Assembly: GCA_016297945.1 (NCBI GenBank)
Contig: JAEDFR010000100.1
Span: 1 to 8,318 of the forward strand
From: Lachnospiraceae bacterium
GTDB lineage: Bacteria; Bacillota; Clostridia; Lachnospirales; Lachnospiraceae
Direction of reading: 5' to 3'
Length of the DNA stretch: 8,318 bases
Shown here: positions 1-6,182 of the stretch, one piece after another
How positions within the stretch are numbered: position 1 is the first letter of the stretch
How the letters are laid out: every line of letters starts with the position of its first letter
Program-made: the position numbers and the translations under genes
Notes under the pieces: generated by a model
What the model saw: only the letters and a program-made list of their open reading frames with translations
Databases searched by the model: none
Told to the model about the DNA's origin: nothing

Positions 1-277
1 AAACAAAACCATCATACCACTTCTGACAATCCGCACAGAAAATCAGGACCATCTTTGCATCAGCAATAAAAGGCTGATGATCGCACGTATCTGCAAGACA
101 TTCTTTCAATGCCGGATCAGTAATATCCAGAATTGTGTAAAGCTGCTGATTACCTGCACTTGGTGCCATAGCGGCCGCCTTAAGAATCAATGCCTTATCT
201 TCCGGAGAAATATCCCTGTCCTCAAATACACGCATGGATTTTCTTTCGTACAATTGCCTTAGAACTTCATTCATCAT
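1..277 (-). CDS. Nitroreductase-family flavoprotein, N-terminal part (cut by left edge)
   Basis: The frame stays open from the ATG at 277 to the window edge, giving about 92 residues of a gene that continues outside. Seen: an N-terminal ERKSMRVF segment (residues 11-18) that matches the RRSxRxF phosphate-binding start of nitroreductases, then APSAGNQQ (residues 38-45), the typical FMN-contacting motif, then an IADAKMVLIFCAD segment of the NfsA/FRP-like type. Members of this family bind FMN and use NAD(P)H to reduce nitro compounds, quinones, flavins or other cofactors; they are usually cytoplasmic homodimers. The gene begins 10 nt after the stop of the CofE-like gene, so the two are almost certainly cotranscribed. 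The site before the start (GGGAAAAG) is only a fair Shine-Dalgarno match, and two consecutive ATG codons (277 and 274) could each serve. The substrate cannot be told from this fragment. Confidence 0.88.
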   Translation of the reverse strand, partial: MMNEVLRQLYERKSMRVFEDRDISPEDKALILKAAAMAPSAGNQQLYTILDITDPALKECLADTCDHQPFIADAKMVLIFCADCQKWYDGFV

Positions 278-287
278 CTTTTCCCGA

Positions 288-1481
288 TTATTCGGTTGTG
301 AAATTATCAAAATAACCCTGAATCAAGATGACCGGTGTACCTTTATCTCCTGAACCGGAAGTCAGATCACATAAAGATCCAATCAAGTCTGTCAGCTGTC
401 TCGGCGTTGTTCCCTGAGATGCCATATTACCTACCAGATTGTCTTCTTTTGCTTTGATACTGTTGGAAATCGCCTCTTTTAATTCGGCACCACTTAAGTT
501 TGCAAAATCATTATCTGCAAGATACTTTAATTTTAATTCATTCGGTGTACCGATAAGGCCATCTGTAAATGCAGGAGATACCACCGGATCTGCCAGTTCC
601 CATATCTTGCCCTGAGGATCTTTAAAGGCACCGTCACCATATACCATGACTTCCACATGTTTTCCTGTCTTTTCCATAATCACAGACTGAATATCAAGAA
701 CAAGATCCTTACATTCGTTCGGGAATAACTTAATCTTATCTTCTGTGGATTTATTGGAGCCGAGAAGACCGTATTTTGTATTGTAACCGCTGCCGTTCAC
801 AGATTCCGTCATAATATCATCCAGTCCACAGACAACTTTTGCTCCTGCTTCCTTCAGAATTCGTTTTGTGCGCACTCTTGTATGAATATCACAGTTGATC
901 ACTTTGTCTGTATAATCAAGAATTGTCTTAGCATGATTTGCAAAAACAATTTCCACTTCTGCTCCGGCTTCTCTAATAATATTGGAATAATATTCCACAT
1001 AATCAACACCTGTAAATTCATGCTTATTGTCACCAAATAATTCACGATATTTTTCCAGTGTCAAAACATCCGAATAAGGATTGATACCTGCGTCATCCAG
1101 CTGATCATAGGTCAGCAGCGCGTTGCCGACTTCATCACTCGGATAACTGAGCATTAAAACAACTTTTTTGCATCCCATAGCGATACCCTTGAGATTAATT
1201 GCAAAACGGTTGCGTGAAAGAATCGGGAAAATAACGCCCACTGTTTCTCCGCCTAATTTTGCTTTTACATCTGCCGCAATATCCTGAACAGATGCATAGT
1301 TGCCCTGTGCACGTGCCACGATCGATTCTGTGATACCGATAACATCTCTGTCTCTGAGTTCAAATCCTTCACTCTCTGCTGCTCCCAGAACGCTGTCCAC
1401 AACAACCTCGACAAGATTATCTCCTTCACGAATGATTGGGCAACGAATACCTCTTGAAACTGTTCCCACTCTTCTTTCCAT
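288..1481 (-). CDS. Coenzyme F420-0:L-glutamate ligase (CofE)-like protein
   Basis: A 397-residue protein assigned to the F420 gamma-glutamyl ligase family. Seen: DRDVIGITESIVARAQGNY (residues 44-62), which fits the family's DGDVLVVTxKIVSKAEG segment; a DxxDI-rich central part (residues 185-225); GDGAFKDPQGKIWELADPVV (residues 282-301), placed where CofE carries its DTxGRPWR segment but not matching it well; and a C-terminal GTPVILIQGYF resembling the PVVLVRG end of CofE. Characterised CofE adds gamma-linked glutamates to F420-0 using GTP and divalent metal. The protein is much longer than archaeal CofE (about 250 residues). The start is supported by GGGGG at 1489-1493, seven bases before the ATG. 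A promoter candidate lies upstream and a nitroreductase gene follows after 10 nt. Clostridia of this type are not generally known to make F420, so the true acceptor may be another molecule such as a folate or a different cofactor. Family confidence is high; reaction confidence is low. Confidence 0.82.
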   Translation of the reverse strand: MERRVGTVSRGIRCPIIREGDNLVEVVVDSVLGAAESEGFELRDRDVIGITESIVARAQGNYASVQDIAADVKAKLGGETVGVIFPILSRNRFAINLKGIAMGCKKVVLMLSYPSDEVGNALLTYDQLDDAGINPYSDVLTLEKYRELFGDNKHEFTGVDYVEYYSNIIREAGAEVEIVFANHAKTILDYTDKVINCDIHTRVRTKRILKEAGAKVVCGLDDIMTESVNGSGYNTKYGLLGSNKSTEDKIKLFPNECKDLVLDIQSVIMEKTGKHVEVMVYGDGAFKDPQGKIWELADPVVSPAFTDGLIGTPNELKLKYLADNDFANLSGAELKEAISNSIKAKEDNLVGNMASQGTTPRQLTDLIGSLCDLTSGSGDKGTPVILIQGYFDNFTTE

Positions 1482-1523
1482 ATTTATACCCCCATGTGTA
1501 TTATTTTTTAATTCTTCTGCTCT

Positions 1524-1550
1524 ATTGTATCATAAGTTGTCCGTTGTAAA
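1524..1550 (-). promoter_or_regulatory. Promoter candidate for the CofE-like gene
   Basis: On the minus strand an extended -10 element TGATACAAT (1532-1524) is preceded, with a short 15-nt spacer, by TTTACA (1550-1545). The predicted start would leave a leader of roughly 36 nt before the ATG at 1481. The short spacer is compensated by the TGn extension. This is a reading by eye and no transcript data are available. Confidence 0.5.
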
Positions 1551-1606
1551 AAGCCATAACTTATTCAATTTTACAAATCTTTACAAAAGTTGATAGTCCT
1601 TTATTC

Positions 1607-2791
1607 TCAGGATTCCTCATGCCATTGTTTGTACTCTTCTAAACGTTGAATAAAACCGCTAAACTCCGGGACTGTAAAATCTAATTCCTTATACCTTATC
1701 GGATAGATTATTCCTTTATTGATAAGTTGTGCTCTTGTAGTGGATATTGCAGTAACATCCTTTTTTAGATTCTTTGCTATGTTCGAAATTGTACAAGGCA
1801 ATTCGCCGCATTTCACCATTGCAAATATAAATTTCTTTTCCCCATCGGAACATCTTTCATATCTCACCTTAAAAAATCCAATATCTAATAATTTAAAAAA
1901 CTCACTTATGTTATTATCAATATGGATTTTTTGAATTATTTTTTCATCCGTATTTTTAAAAACAACTTGACACATTTGTTGGATAAAAAAGGGATATCCT
2001 TTTGTTATGTTAATTATTTCGCATACGGCTTCATCTGTATACGATACTTTAAATTTTTTTGCCGGTTCTTCAATCGCTTTACGTGATTGCTCTTCTGTTA
2101 GTGATCCTATCTCTTTATAGAGGAATAATCTTTCTGAATAAGATTTTTCTTCTGACAACATTTTATATATTTTAGGTAGTCCGGCCCCTACAATCATTAC
2201 CGGATATCCAAGTTGATTTGTACGATGCAGTGCAGCAATCAATGACCCTAATTCTTTCGGCCTCATATATTGAATCTCATCAATAAAAAAACAAATGGGT
2301 GTCTCTGCTTTATATGCTGTCTCTCCGATGGTTGTAAATACATCTGTCAGACTTTGAGTCAAATTAGTAGATTTGTATAATTCCCTCTCTTGCAGGGATA
2401 AGGAAAATGTATTATCATTTGGATCAAATGACACGACTAATGCCTTAATCGCATCCAGTGGTTTTTGGATTAGATGTTTAAACTTTTCTTTTGTACTTAC
2501 TTTTCTCAAAAAAGCTTGTGAACAAGTTGCAATTTGTGAGATAAAATCATTTCGCTCTTCAATCTCAATATGCCTGCAAAAAATATCTTTATCTTCGGCT
2601 ATTTTCTGCAATTTATTAATAAGTACAGTTTTTCCAACGCCTCTTAAACCACTAAAAATAACAGACTGTGTCGGTATATTCATCGTGAGTGCATCAAACA
2701 TCTGTTCAATATTATTTATGTCTTCATCACGTCCGGCAAGATAAGTTGGCATCAATCCTGCTCCCGGCCTATACGGGTTTACTTTAAACAT
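1607..2791 (-). CDS. Orphan AAA/STAND-type ATPase with C-terminal winged-helix-like region
   Basis: A 394-residue P-loop ATPase. Seen: an N-terminal linker NPYRPGAGLMPTYLAGRDED that precedes the nucleotide fold in AAA_16/ORC-like ATPases; Walker A GLRGVGKT (residues 48-55); Walker B ICFFIDEIQ (residues 166-174, D171 and E172); a sensor-1-like VMIVGAGLP (residues 198-206); and a KGYPFFIQQM helix (residues 264-273) typical of the lid domain. Residues about 315-380 look like a winged helix, with a helical DVTAISTTRAQLINKGII stretch suited to DNA or protein contact. No signal peptide or membrane segment is seen. Function is unknown; relatives act as switch-type ATPases, sometimes in defence or mobile-element contexts. 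GGAGG at 2801-2805 supports the start. The gene is monocistronic, visibly richer in A/T than its neighbours, and separates two ordinary operons, which suggests acquisition by transfer. No clear terminator follows it. Confidence 0.85.
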   Translation of the reverse strand: MFKVNPYRPGAGLMPTYLAGRDEDINNIEQMFDALTMNIPTQSVIFSGLRGVGKTVLINKLQKIAEDKDIFCRHIEIEERNDFISQIATCSQAFLRKVSTKEKFKHLIQKPLDAIKALVVSFDPNDNTFSLSLQERELYKSTNLTQSLTDVFTTIGETAYKAETPICFFIDEIQYMRPKELGSLIAALHRTNQLGYPVMIVGAGLPKIYKMLSEEKSYSERLFLYKEIGSLTEEQSRKAIEEPAKKFKVSYTDEAVCEIINITKGYPFFIQQMCQVVFKNTDEKIIQKIHIDNNISEFFKLLDIGFFKVRYERCSDGEKKFIFAMVKCGELPCTISNIAKNLKKDVTAISTTRAQLINKGIIYPIRYKELDFTVPEFSGFIQRLEEYKQWHEES

Positions 2792-2811
2792 ATAAAATCG
2801 CCTCCAGCTCT

Positions 2812-2840
2812 ATTGTCTCATACCATTACGCACTAGTCAA
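2812..2840 (-). promoter_or_regulatory. Promoter candidate for the orphan ATPase
   Basis: Minus strand TTGACT (2840-2835), a 17-nt spacer, then GACAAT (2817-2812) with an upstream TGn extension. A start about 7 nt downstream would fall near 2805, at the Shine-Dalgarno itself, leaving a very short leader of about 14 nt. This is unusual and lowers confidence, although the -35, spacing and extended -10 are good. Confidence 0.45.
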
Positions 2841-2861
2841 TAAATTTACGCTTCTATACGC
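2827..2861 (-). repeat. Three GCGTA direct repeats spaced by helical turns
   Basis: Minus strand GCGTA occurs at 2861-2857, 2851-2847 and 2831-2827, so the copies start 10 and 20 bp apart and lie on one face of the helix. They flank the candidate -35 box (2840-2835) of the ATPase gene, with one copy inside the promoter spacer. The layout resembles an operator or iteron-like site for a multimeric binding protein. The unit is short, so chance is possible. Confidence 0.4.
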
Positions 2862-2888
2862 AAAAAAAAACCTATAAATCAAAAAGAT

Positions 2889-2928
2889 GTCAAGAAAACC
2901 CACGATTAAAACCGTGGGTTTTCCTGAC
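2889..2928 (-). terminator. Hairpin terminator after the DegV-YbjQ operon
   Basis: Arms 2928-2913 and 2904-2889 form a 16-bp stem around an 8-nt loop. In minus-strand RNA every position pairs, with one G-U wobble (2924 with 2893); in plus-strand RNA the same position is an A-C mismatch, so the hairpin is best formed in the transcript of the upstream DegV-YbjQ genes. It starts 26 nt after the YbjQ stop and is followed after three bases by a CUUUUU run. Together these fit an intrinsic terminator. The ten inner pairs (AAAACCCACG) are perfect. A similar hairpin could also be an end of an IS200/IS605-type element, but no transposase is present. Confidence 0.75.
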
Positions 2929-2954
2929 TACAAAAATATAAATACCTTATAAAA

Positions 2955-3266
2955 TTATCTGAATTTTACAGCTGTTCCATAAGCCATAACTTCGGCAGCC
3001 CCCTGCATAACAGCAGAAGAAGCATAACGGATATTGACAACAGCATCTGCTCCCAAACGTTCCGCCTCTTCGACCATACGCTTTGTAGCTATTGCTCTGG
3101 CCTCATCCATCATCTCTGTGTAGGCTTTTAATTCTCCGCCTACCAATGTTTTAAATCCCTGAGAAATATCTTTCACTGCGTTCTTAGACTGAATCGTGCT
3201 GCCCTTCACCAGTCCAAGCATCTCCAGTTCTTTTCCGCTTATATAATCAGTATTTACTAAGATCAT
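2955..3266 (-). CDS. YbjQ/UPF0145 (DUF74) family protein
   Basis: A 103-residue protein, the usual length of the family. Seen: the start MILVNTDYISGKEL, GLVKGSTIQSKNAVKDISQGFKTLVGGELKAYTEMM (residues 18-53), LGADAVVNIRY (residues 71-81) and the closing AYGTAVKF (residues 95-102), all of the YbjQ pattern. These small cytoplasmic proteins form pentamers in solved members, are often annotated as heavy-metal-binding domain proteins, and have no settled function. The frame stays open further upstream to an ATG at 3314, but the start at 3266 is preferred because AAAGGGGGAG ends six bases before it and the family begins at this methionine. The start lies within the last codons of the upstream small membrane protein gene (20-nt overlap), which implies translational coupling. 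The gene ends the operon, just before the hairpin. Confidence 0.9.
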   Translation of the reverse strand: MILVNTDYISGKELEMLGLVKGSTIQSKNAVKDISQGFKTLVGGELKAYTEMMDEARAIATKRMVEEAERLGADAVVNIRYASSAVMQGAAEVMAYGTAVKFR

Positions 3267-3474
3267 CTTCTTCTCCCCCTTTGATCTCCTTAATTCGGCT
3301 GTATAAAGCGCCAATCATCATGCCTGCCAAGGCCAACGGCACAAGAATAAGTACAGCTTTCAGTGCTAATGGCGCATCCTCCACAAAATACAGGCCTACA
3401 GCCACCGTTAAAAAGTAAGCCACAATAATAATTGTTATAATAACCGGAGCAATCATCTTTTTCCCATGTTTCAT
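3247..3474 (-). CDS. Small two-helix membrane protein
   Basis: A 75-residue protein. Seen: a short basic N-terminus (MKHGKK), a first hydrophobic helix at about residues 8-31 (IAPVIITIIIVAYFLTVAVGLYF), a short acidic turn (VEDAP), a second hydrophobic helix at about residues 37-59 (ALKAVLILVPLALAGMMIGALY), and a charged tail (SRIKEIKGGEEDDLSKY). By the positive-inside rule both ends would face the cytoplasm, giving a hairpin in the membrane. A strong GGGGGA site lies six bases before the ATG. It starts 24 nt after the DegV stop and its last codons overlap the YbjQ start, so it is the middle gene of an operon. I do not recognise a named family, and no enzymatic motif is visible. The cytoplasmic acidic tail is a possible partner site for YbjQ, but this is inference from the overlap only. 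Confidence 0.82.
   Translation of the reverse strand: MKHGKKMIAPVIITIIIVAYFLTVAVGLYFVEDAPLALKAVLILVPLALAGMMIGALYSRIKEIKGGEEDDLSKY
3273..3282 (-). promoter_or_regulatory. Ribosome binding site that fixes the YbjQ start
   Basis: AAAGGGGGAG on the minus strand lies six bases before the ATG at 3266 and inside the end of the preceding reading frame. No comparable site precedes the alternative ATG at 3314. It decides in favour of the shorter, family-length product. Confidence 0.7.
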
Positions 3475-3498
3475 ATGTATTCCCCCGTATCATCCTCA

Positions 3499-4350
3499 TC
3501 AGTTCGAAAATCCTGCAAGACCGATCGCTGCCGGTCCTCCATGAGTCGTGATAACGCCTCCCGCCAAAATCCACTGGACACTTGAAAATCCGCATTCTTC
3601 GGCGGCTTTTTCAGCCGCTTTGCGCACATCATCACTAAGTCCCACTGTGTGAACAAACCATATCCGGTCTCTTTTCAGATTATACTTTTCTGCATAATCC
3701 TTAACCATCTTTGAAATAACTTTCGTCATCTTACCACGATATTTTTTTGTGGCTACAAGCTTTCCATCTAAAAGTTCAATACACGGATGAAGATTTAAAA
3801 TACGGCTTCCAAGAAAAGCCACATTGCTGACTCTTCCGCCTGCCCGGAGAAATTCAAGATTATCCGGCACAAAACACATCTTTGCACGACCGATCAGATC
3901 CTTTGCCGTTTCAACTGCCTGATCCATCGTCATGTCCGGATTCTCTTTTAAAATTTCCGCCATCTTTATAACCACATTGGCCTGTCCTGCAGATACCTGC
4001 TGTGTATCGATAATTGTTACATAATCTCTTTCTTCAGATGCAATGACTGAGCTCTGGTAGGAGCAGGTCGTTACGGCTGAATAGGCAAGATGAAGGAACT
4101 GTGCCTCCGGATATTTTTCATGAAGCTCATCATAAGCTTTAAAAAAATCTTCCGGTGCACATCCGCTTGTGGATGGCAGCTTTCCATTTTGATGATAATA
4201 CTCCGGAATCTTCTCCACCGGAAATGATCCGTCATCCATCGTACTGTCCCCAAAAATAACATGCATCGGCACAAGATGTATACCGTATTGTGAAGCCATC
4301 TCCGGTGAAATGTCTGCCCCGGTTTCTGCAACAAGAATAATTGAACTCAT
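3499..4350 (-). CDS. DegV family (fatty-acid-binding, FakB-like) protein
   Basis: A 283-residue protein of normal DegV length. Seen: N-terminal VAETGADISPE (residues 7-17), in the place of the usual DSTADLP; LPSTSGCAPEDFF (residues 58-70), matching the TSxPSPEDF loop; IIDTQQVSAGQ (residues 113-123); FVPDNLEFLRAGGRVSN (residues 160-176), the typical family signature; and THGGPAAIGLAGF (residues 269-281), the HxGPGxxG end. Known DegV/FakB proteins are cytoplasmic two-domain carriers that hold a fatty acid and present it to the kinase FakA for use in phospholipid synthesis. No FakA gene is in the window. The loop usually reading SSGLSGTYQS is here SAVTTCSYQS (residues 91-100), so lipid binding may differ. 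AGGAAGGG precedes the ATG. It is the first gene of a three-gene group with its own promoter candidate. Confidence 0.92.
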   Translation of the reverse strand: MSSIILVAETGADISPEMASQYGIHLVPMHVIFGDSTMDDGSFPVEKIPEYYHQNGKLPSTSGCAPEDFFKAYDELHEKYPEAQFLHLAYSAVTTCSYQSSVIASEERDYVTIIDTQQVSAGQANVVIKMAEILKENPDMTMDQAVETAKDLIGRAKMCFVPDNLEFLRAGGRVSNVAFLGSRILNLHPCIELLDGKLVATKKYRGKMTKVISKMVKDYAEKYNLKRDRIWFVHTVGLSDDVRKAAEKAAEECGFSSVQWILAGGVITTHGGPAAIGLAGFSN

Positions 4351-4354
4351 ATCT

Positions 4355-4421
4355 AAACCCTTCCTGATACTATACTTTATAAAACCATCTTAAATTGATT
4401 TAAAAATCATGTCAAGGGTTT
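4355..4421 (-). repeat. Inverted repeat covering the DegV ribosome binding site
   Basis: AAACCCTT (minus, 4421-4414) is perfectly complementary to AAGGGTTT (minus, 4362-4355), which contains part of the DegV Shine-Dalgarno. The first arm overlaps the -35 box, so only transcripts reading through from the ABC-F gene would carry both arms. Confidence 0.35.
4387..4415 (-). promoter_or_regulatory. Promoter candidate for the DegV operon
   Basis: Minus strand consensus TTGACA (4415-4410), a 17-nt spacer and TAAGAT (4392-4387). The predicted start near 4380 leaves a leader of about 30 nt carrying AGGAAGGG before the ATG. The 78-nt gap after the ABC-F gene is enough for this and holds no terminator hairpin, so readthrough from upstream is also possible. 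Confidence 0.6.
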
Positions 4422-4428
4422 TTGAAAA

Positions 4429-6168
4429 CTATATGTGAAAATTTTCCGATTGCAGCATCTCGCATAATTTTTTTGCTTCATCAATCTCATGCTTTTTCAG
4501 ACAGGCATTGATACGAAGCTGAAGTTCTTTGCGTTTTTGTTCCTTTTCCACATAATTTTTCGGAAAATATTTCTCATAGACTTTTTGTCTGAAGGTACGC
4601 ATCCGCACACGACGGATCGACTTCCCATCAACAAGCAAAATATAATCTGCACAGTTAACAATGTTATAAAAATCATGAGATACCATCAAAACTGCACCTT
4701 TATATTCAGAAATAGCCTTTTCAAGTGCCAGCTGTGCATAAATGTCCAAATGGCTGGACGGTTCATCCAGCAATAATAAACCGGCATGACCTCGTGCTAT
4801 TTTAGCCACCTGAAGAAGATTCTGTTCCCCTCCGGATAATCCGGAAATCTTTTGCCCCAGCATATCCGGCTCGATACAATAATCTGAAAGATAAGCTTCC
4901 ACCTGTTTTTCATTTTCAAAACCACAGGAAATAAATTCCTCACGAATACTGTTCTCTTCGTTCAGAACTTCTCCCTGATTCTGAGACAAAAAGCCTAATT
5001 CCACACCATCTGCAATATGGATTGCCGGATTCTGTCTTTGATAAATGTCTCTCAACAAAGTTGTTTTTCCGGTTCCGTTTGCACCCACGATTGCAATCTT
5101 CTCACCGGCATGCAGTTCAAAACTGACATTTTCCAATAAAGTTTCATTAAACGCTGCCTCATATCCATCAACAGAAAGCACGACATCTTCTGAATCCGCC
5201 AAAACCGTCGGCAAAATGATCTTCGGCTGACGAATATCGACAAAAGGTTCTTTGATCTGTCTCGCCTGAGCTCTTGCAAGCTGAGTCTTCTTTGCTTTTA
5301 ATGCACGGCCAAAGGATGCGATATCAATTTTCGTCGCCCGATCCGTCATACGTTTGACCATTTTTTCAGTACGCTCGATTTCTTCTCTGTCCTTCTCCGC
5401 CAGCTCCTGCAGCTCAACTTTTTTCTCCAGAATCGAATTGTTGTATTCTATAAAGTTGCCATCAAACTCCTGAATATCCCTGTTTTCCAAATGAAGAATC
5501 TTGTCGAAACATGTATTTAAAAGATATCTGTTATGCGTGATGACAAGAAGTGTACCGCTATGCGTATTGATCAGATCTGCAAGACTTTTGAGATGGTCAA
5601 AGTCCAAAAAGGCATCCGGTTCGTCCATAATCAGAAGATTCGGCTGCATGATCATCTCTTTCATAATCTGGAGCAACTTAAATTCACCGCTGCTCAGACT
5701 GGAAAGCGGTGTGTCTTCCTGATTCTGAAGTTCAATCAATTTCAATCGTTTGCGTATATTGCTCTCGTAATTATCCCCGTCCATCGACTGAAATTCATCC
5801 AAAAGGTTCTGATATTCTTCAAATAAAGGCTCAATATCTTCCTCAATCCCCATCCGGGCACAGATCTCTTCTGTTTTTTTCTGATTTTCAACAAACCGCT
5901 CACTCAAATATTCAAAAACCGTCGTTTTCTGAGCCTTTTCTGCTTTTGAAAACTGACTCACATATCCAATCCGGTGCAAACCTTCCCAAAGGATCTTTCC
6001 GTCATAGAGATAGTTCTCCGGATTCATGAGCATGTCAACCAAAGTCGTCTTTCCGGTTCCGTTGCTTCCGATCAAGGCACAATGCTGACCGTCCTCTAAT
6101 GTAAATGAAACCTTTTTATATAATTCCTTTGCAGGAAAACTATAGGATAGTTTTTCTACTTGTATCAT
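4429..6168 (-). CDS. ABC-F subfamily ATPase
   Basis: A 579-residue soluble protein with two ABC ATPase domains and no membrane segments, the ABC-F plan. First domain: Walker A GSNGTGKT (residues 34-41), signature LSSGE (158-162), Walker B LLIMDEP (178-184) and switch histidine H212. Second domain: Walker A GANGTGKT (362-369), signature LSGGE (444-448), Walker B LLLLDEP (464-470) and H498. Between them is a charged helical linker (about residues 240-325), followed at the end by a basic, coiled-coil-like tail (about 540-575). ABC-F proteins bind the ribosomal E site and act in translation, or in antibiotic resistance by target protection; the sequence alone does not say which. Both Walker B motifs keep the catalytic glutamate. 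The start is supported by GGGAGATC eight bases or less upstream. It begins 14 nt after the histidine kinase stop and is probably cotranscribed with it. Confidence 0.93.
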   Translation of the reverse strand: MIQVEKLSYSFPAKELYKKVSFTLEDGQHCALIGSNGTGKTTLVDMLMNPENYLYDGKILWEGLHRIGYVSQFSKAEKAQKTTVFEYLSERFVENQKKTEEICARMGIEEDIEPLFEEYQNLLDEFQSMDGDNYESNIRKRLKLIELQNQEDTPLSSLSSGEFKLLQIMKEMIMQPNLLIMDEPDAFLDFDHLKSLADLINTHSGTLLVITHNRYLLNTCFDKILHLENRDIQEFDGNFIEYNNSILEKKVELQELAEKDREEIERTEKMVKRMTDRATKIDIASFGRALKAKKTQLARAQARQIKEPFVDIRQPKIILPTVLADSEDVVLSVDGYEAAFNETLLENVSFELHAGEKIAIVGANGTGKTTLLRDIYQRQNPAIHIADGVELGFLSQNQGEVLNEENSIREEFISCGFENEKQVEAYLSDYCIEPDMLGQKISGLSGGEQNLLQVAKIARGHAGLLLLDEPSSHLDIYAQLALEKAISEYKGAVLMVSHDFYNIVNCADYILLVDGKSIRRVRMRTFRQKVYEKYFPKNYVEKEQKRKELQLRINACLKKHEIDEAKKLCEMLQSENFHI

Positions 6169-6182
6169 CGTTGATCTCCCTA

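Noticed and set aside
77..262. A 61-codon plus-strand frame at the left edge
   Set aside because: The opposite strand carries a clear nitroreductase N-terminus over the same bases.
1482..1606. A terminator for the orphan ATPase in the gap before the CofE-like gene
   Set aside because: No stable inverted repeat followed by a T run was found on the minus strand; only the promoter candidate is supported there.
2373..2744. A 123-codon plus-strand open frame within the ATPase gene
   Set aside because: It is antisense to the Walker A region of a clear ATPase, and its composition follows from reverse reading of that gene.
2853..2881. A second ATPase promoter using TATAGA near the T9 tract
   Set aside because: The hexamer at -35 distance is TGATTT, a poor match, and a better pair lies downstream.
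3290..3656. Two minus-strand frames (3290-3595 and 3471-3656) overlapping DegV and the membrane gene
   Set aside because: They are out of frame with DegV and the membrane protein, both of which have better ribosome binding sites and sensible protein sequence.
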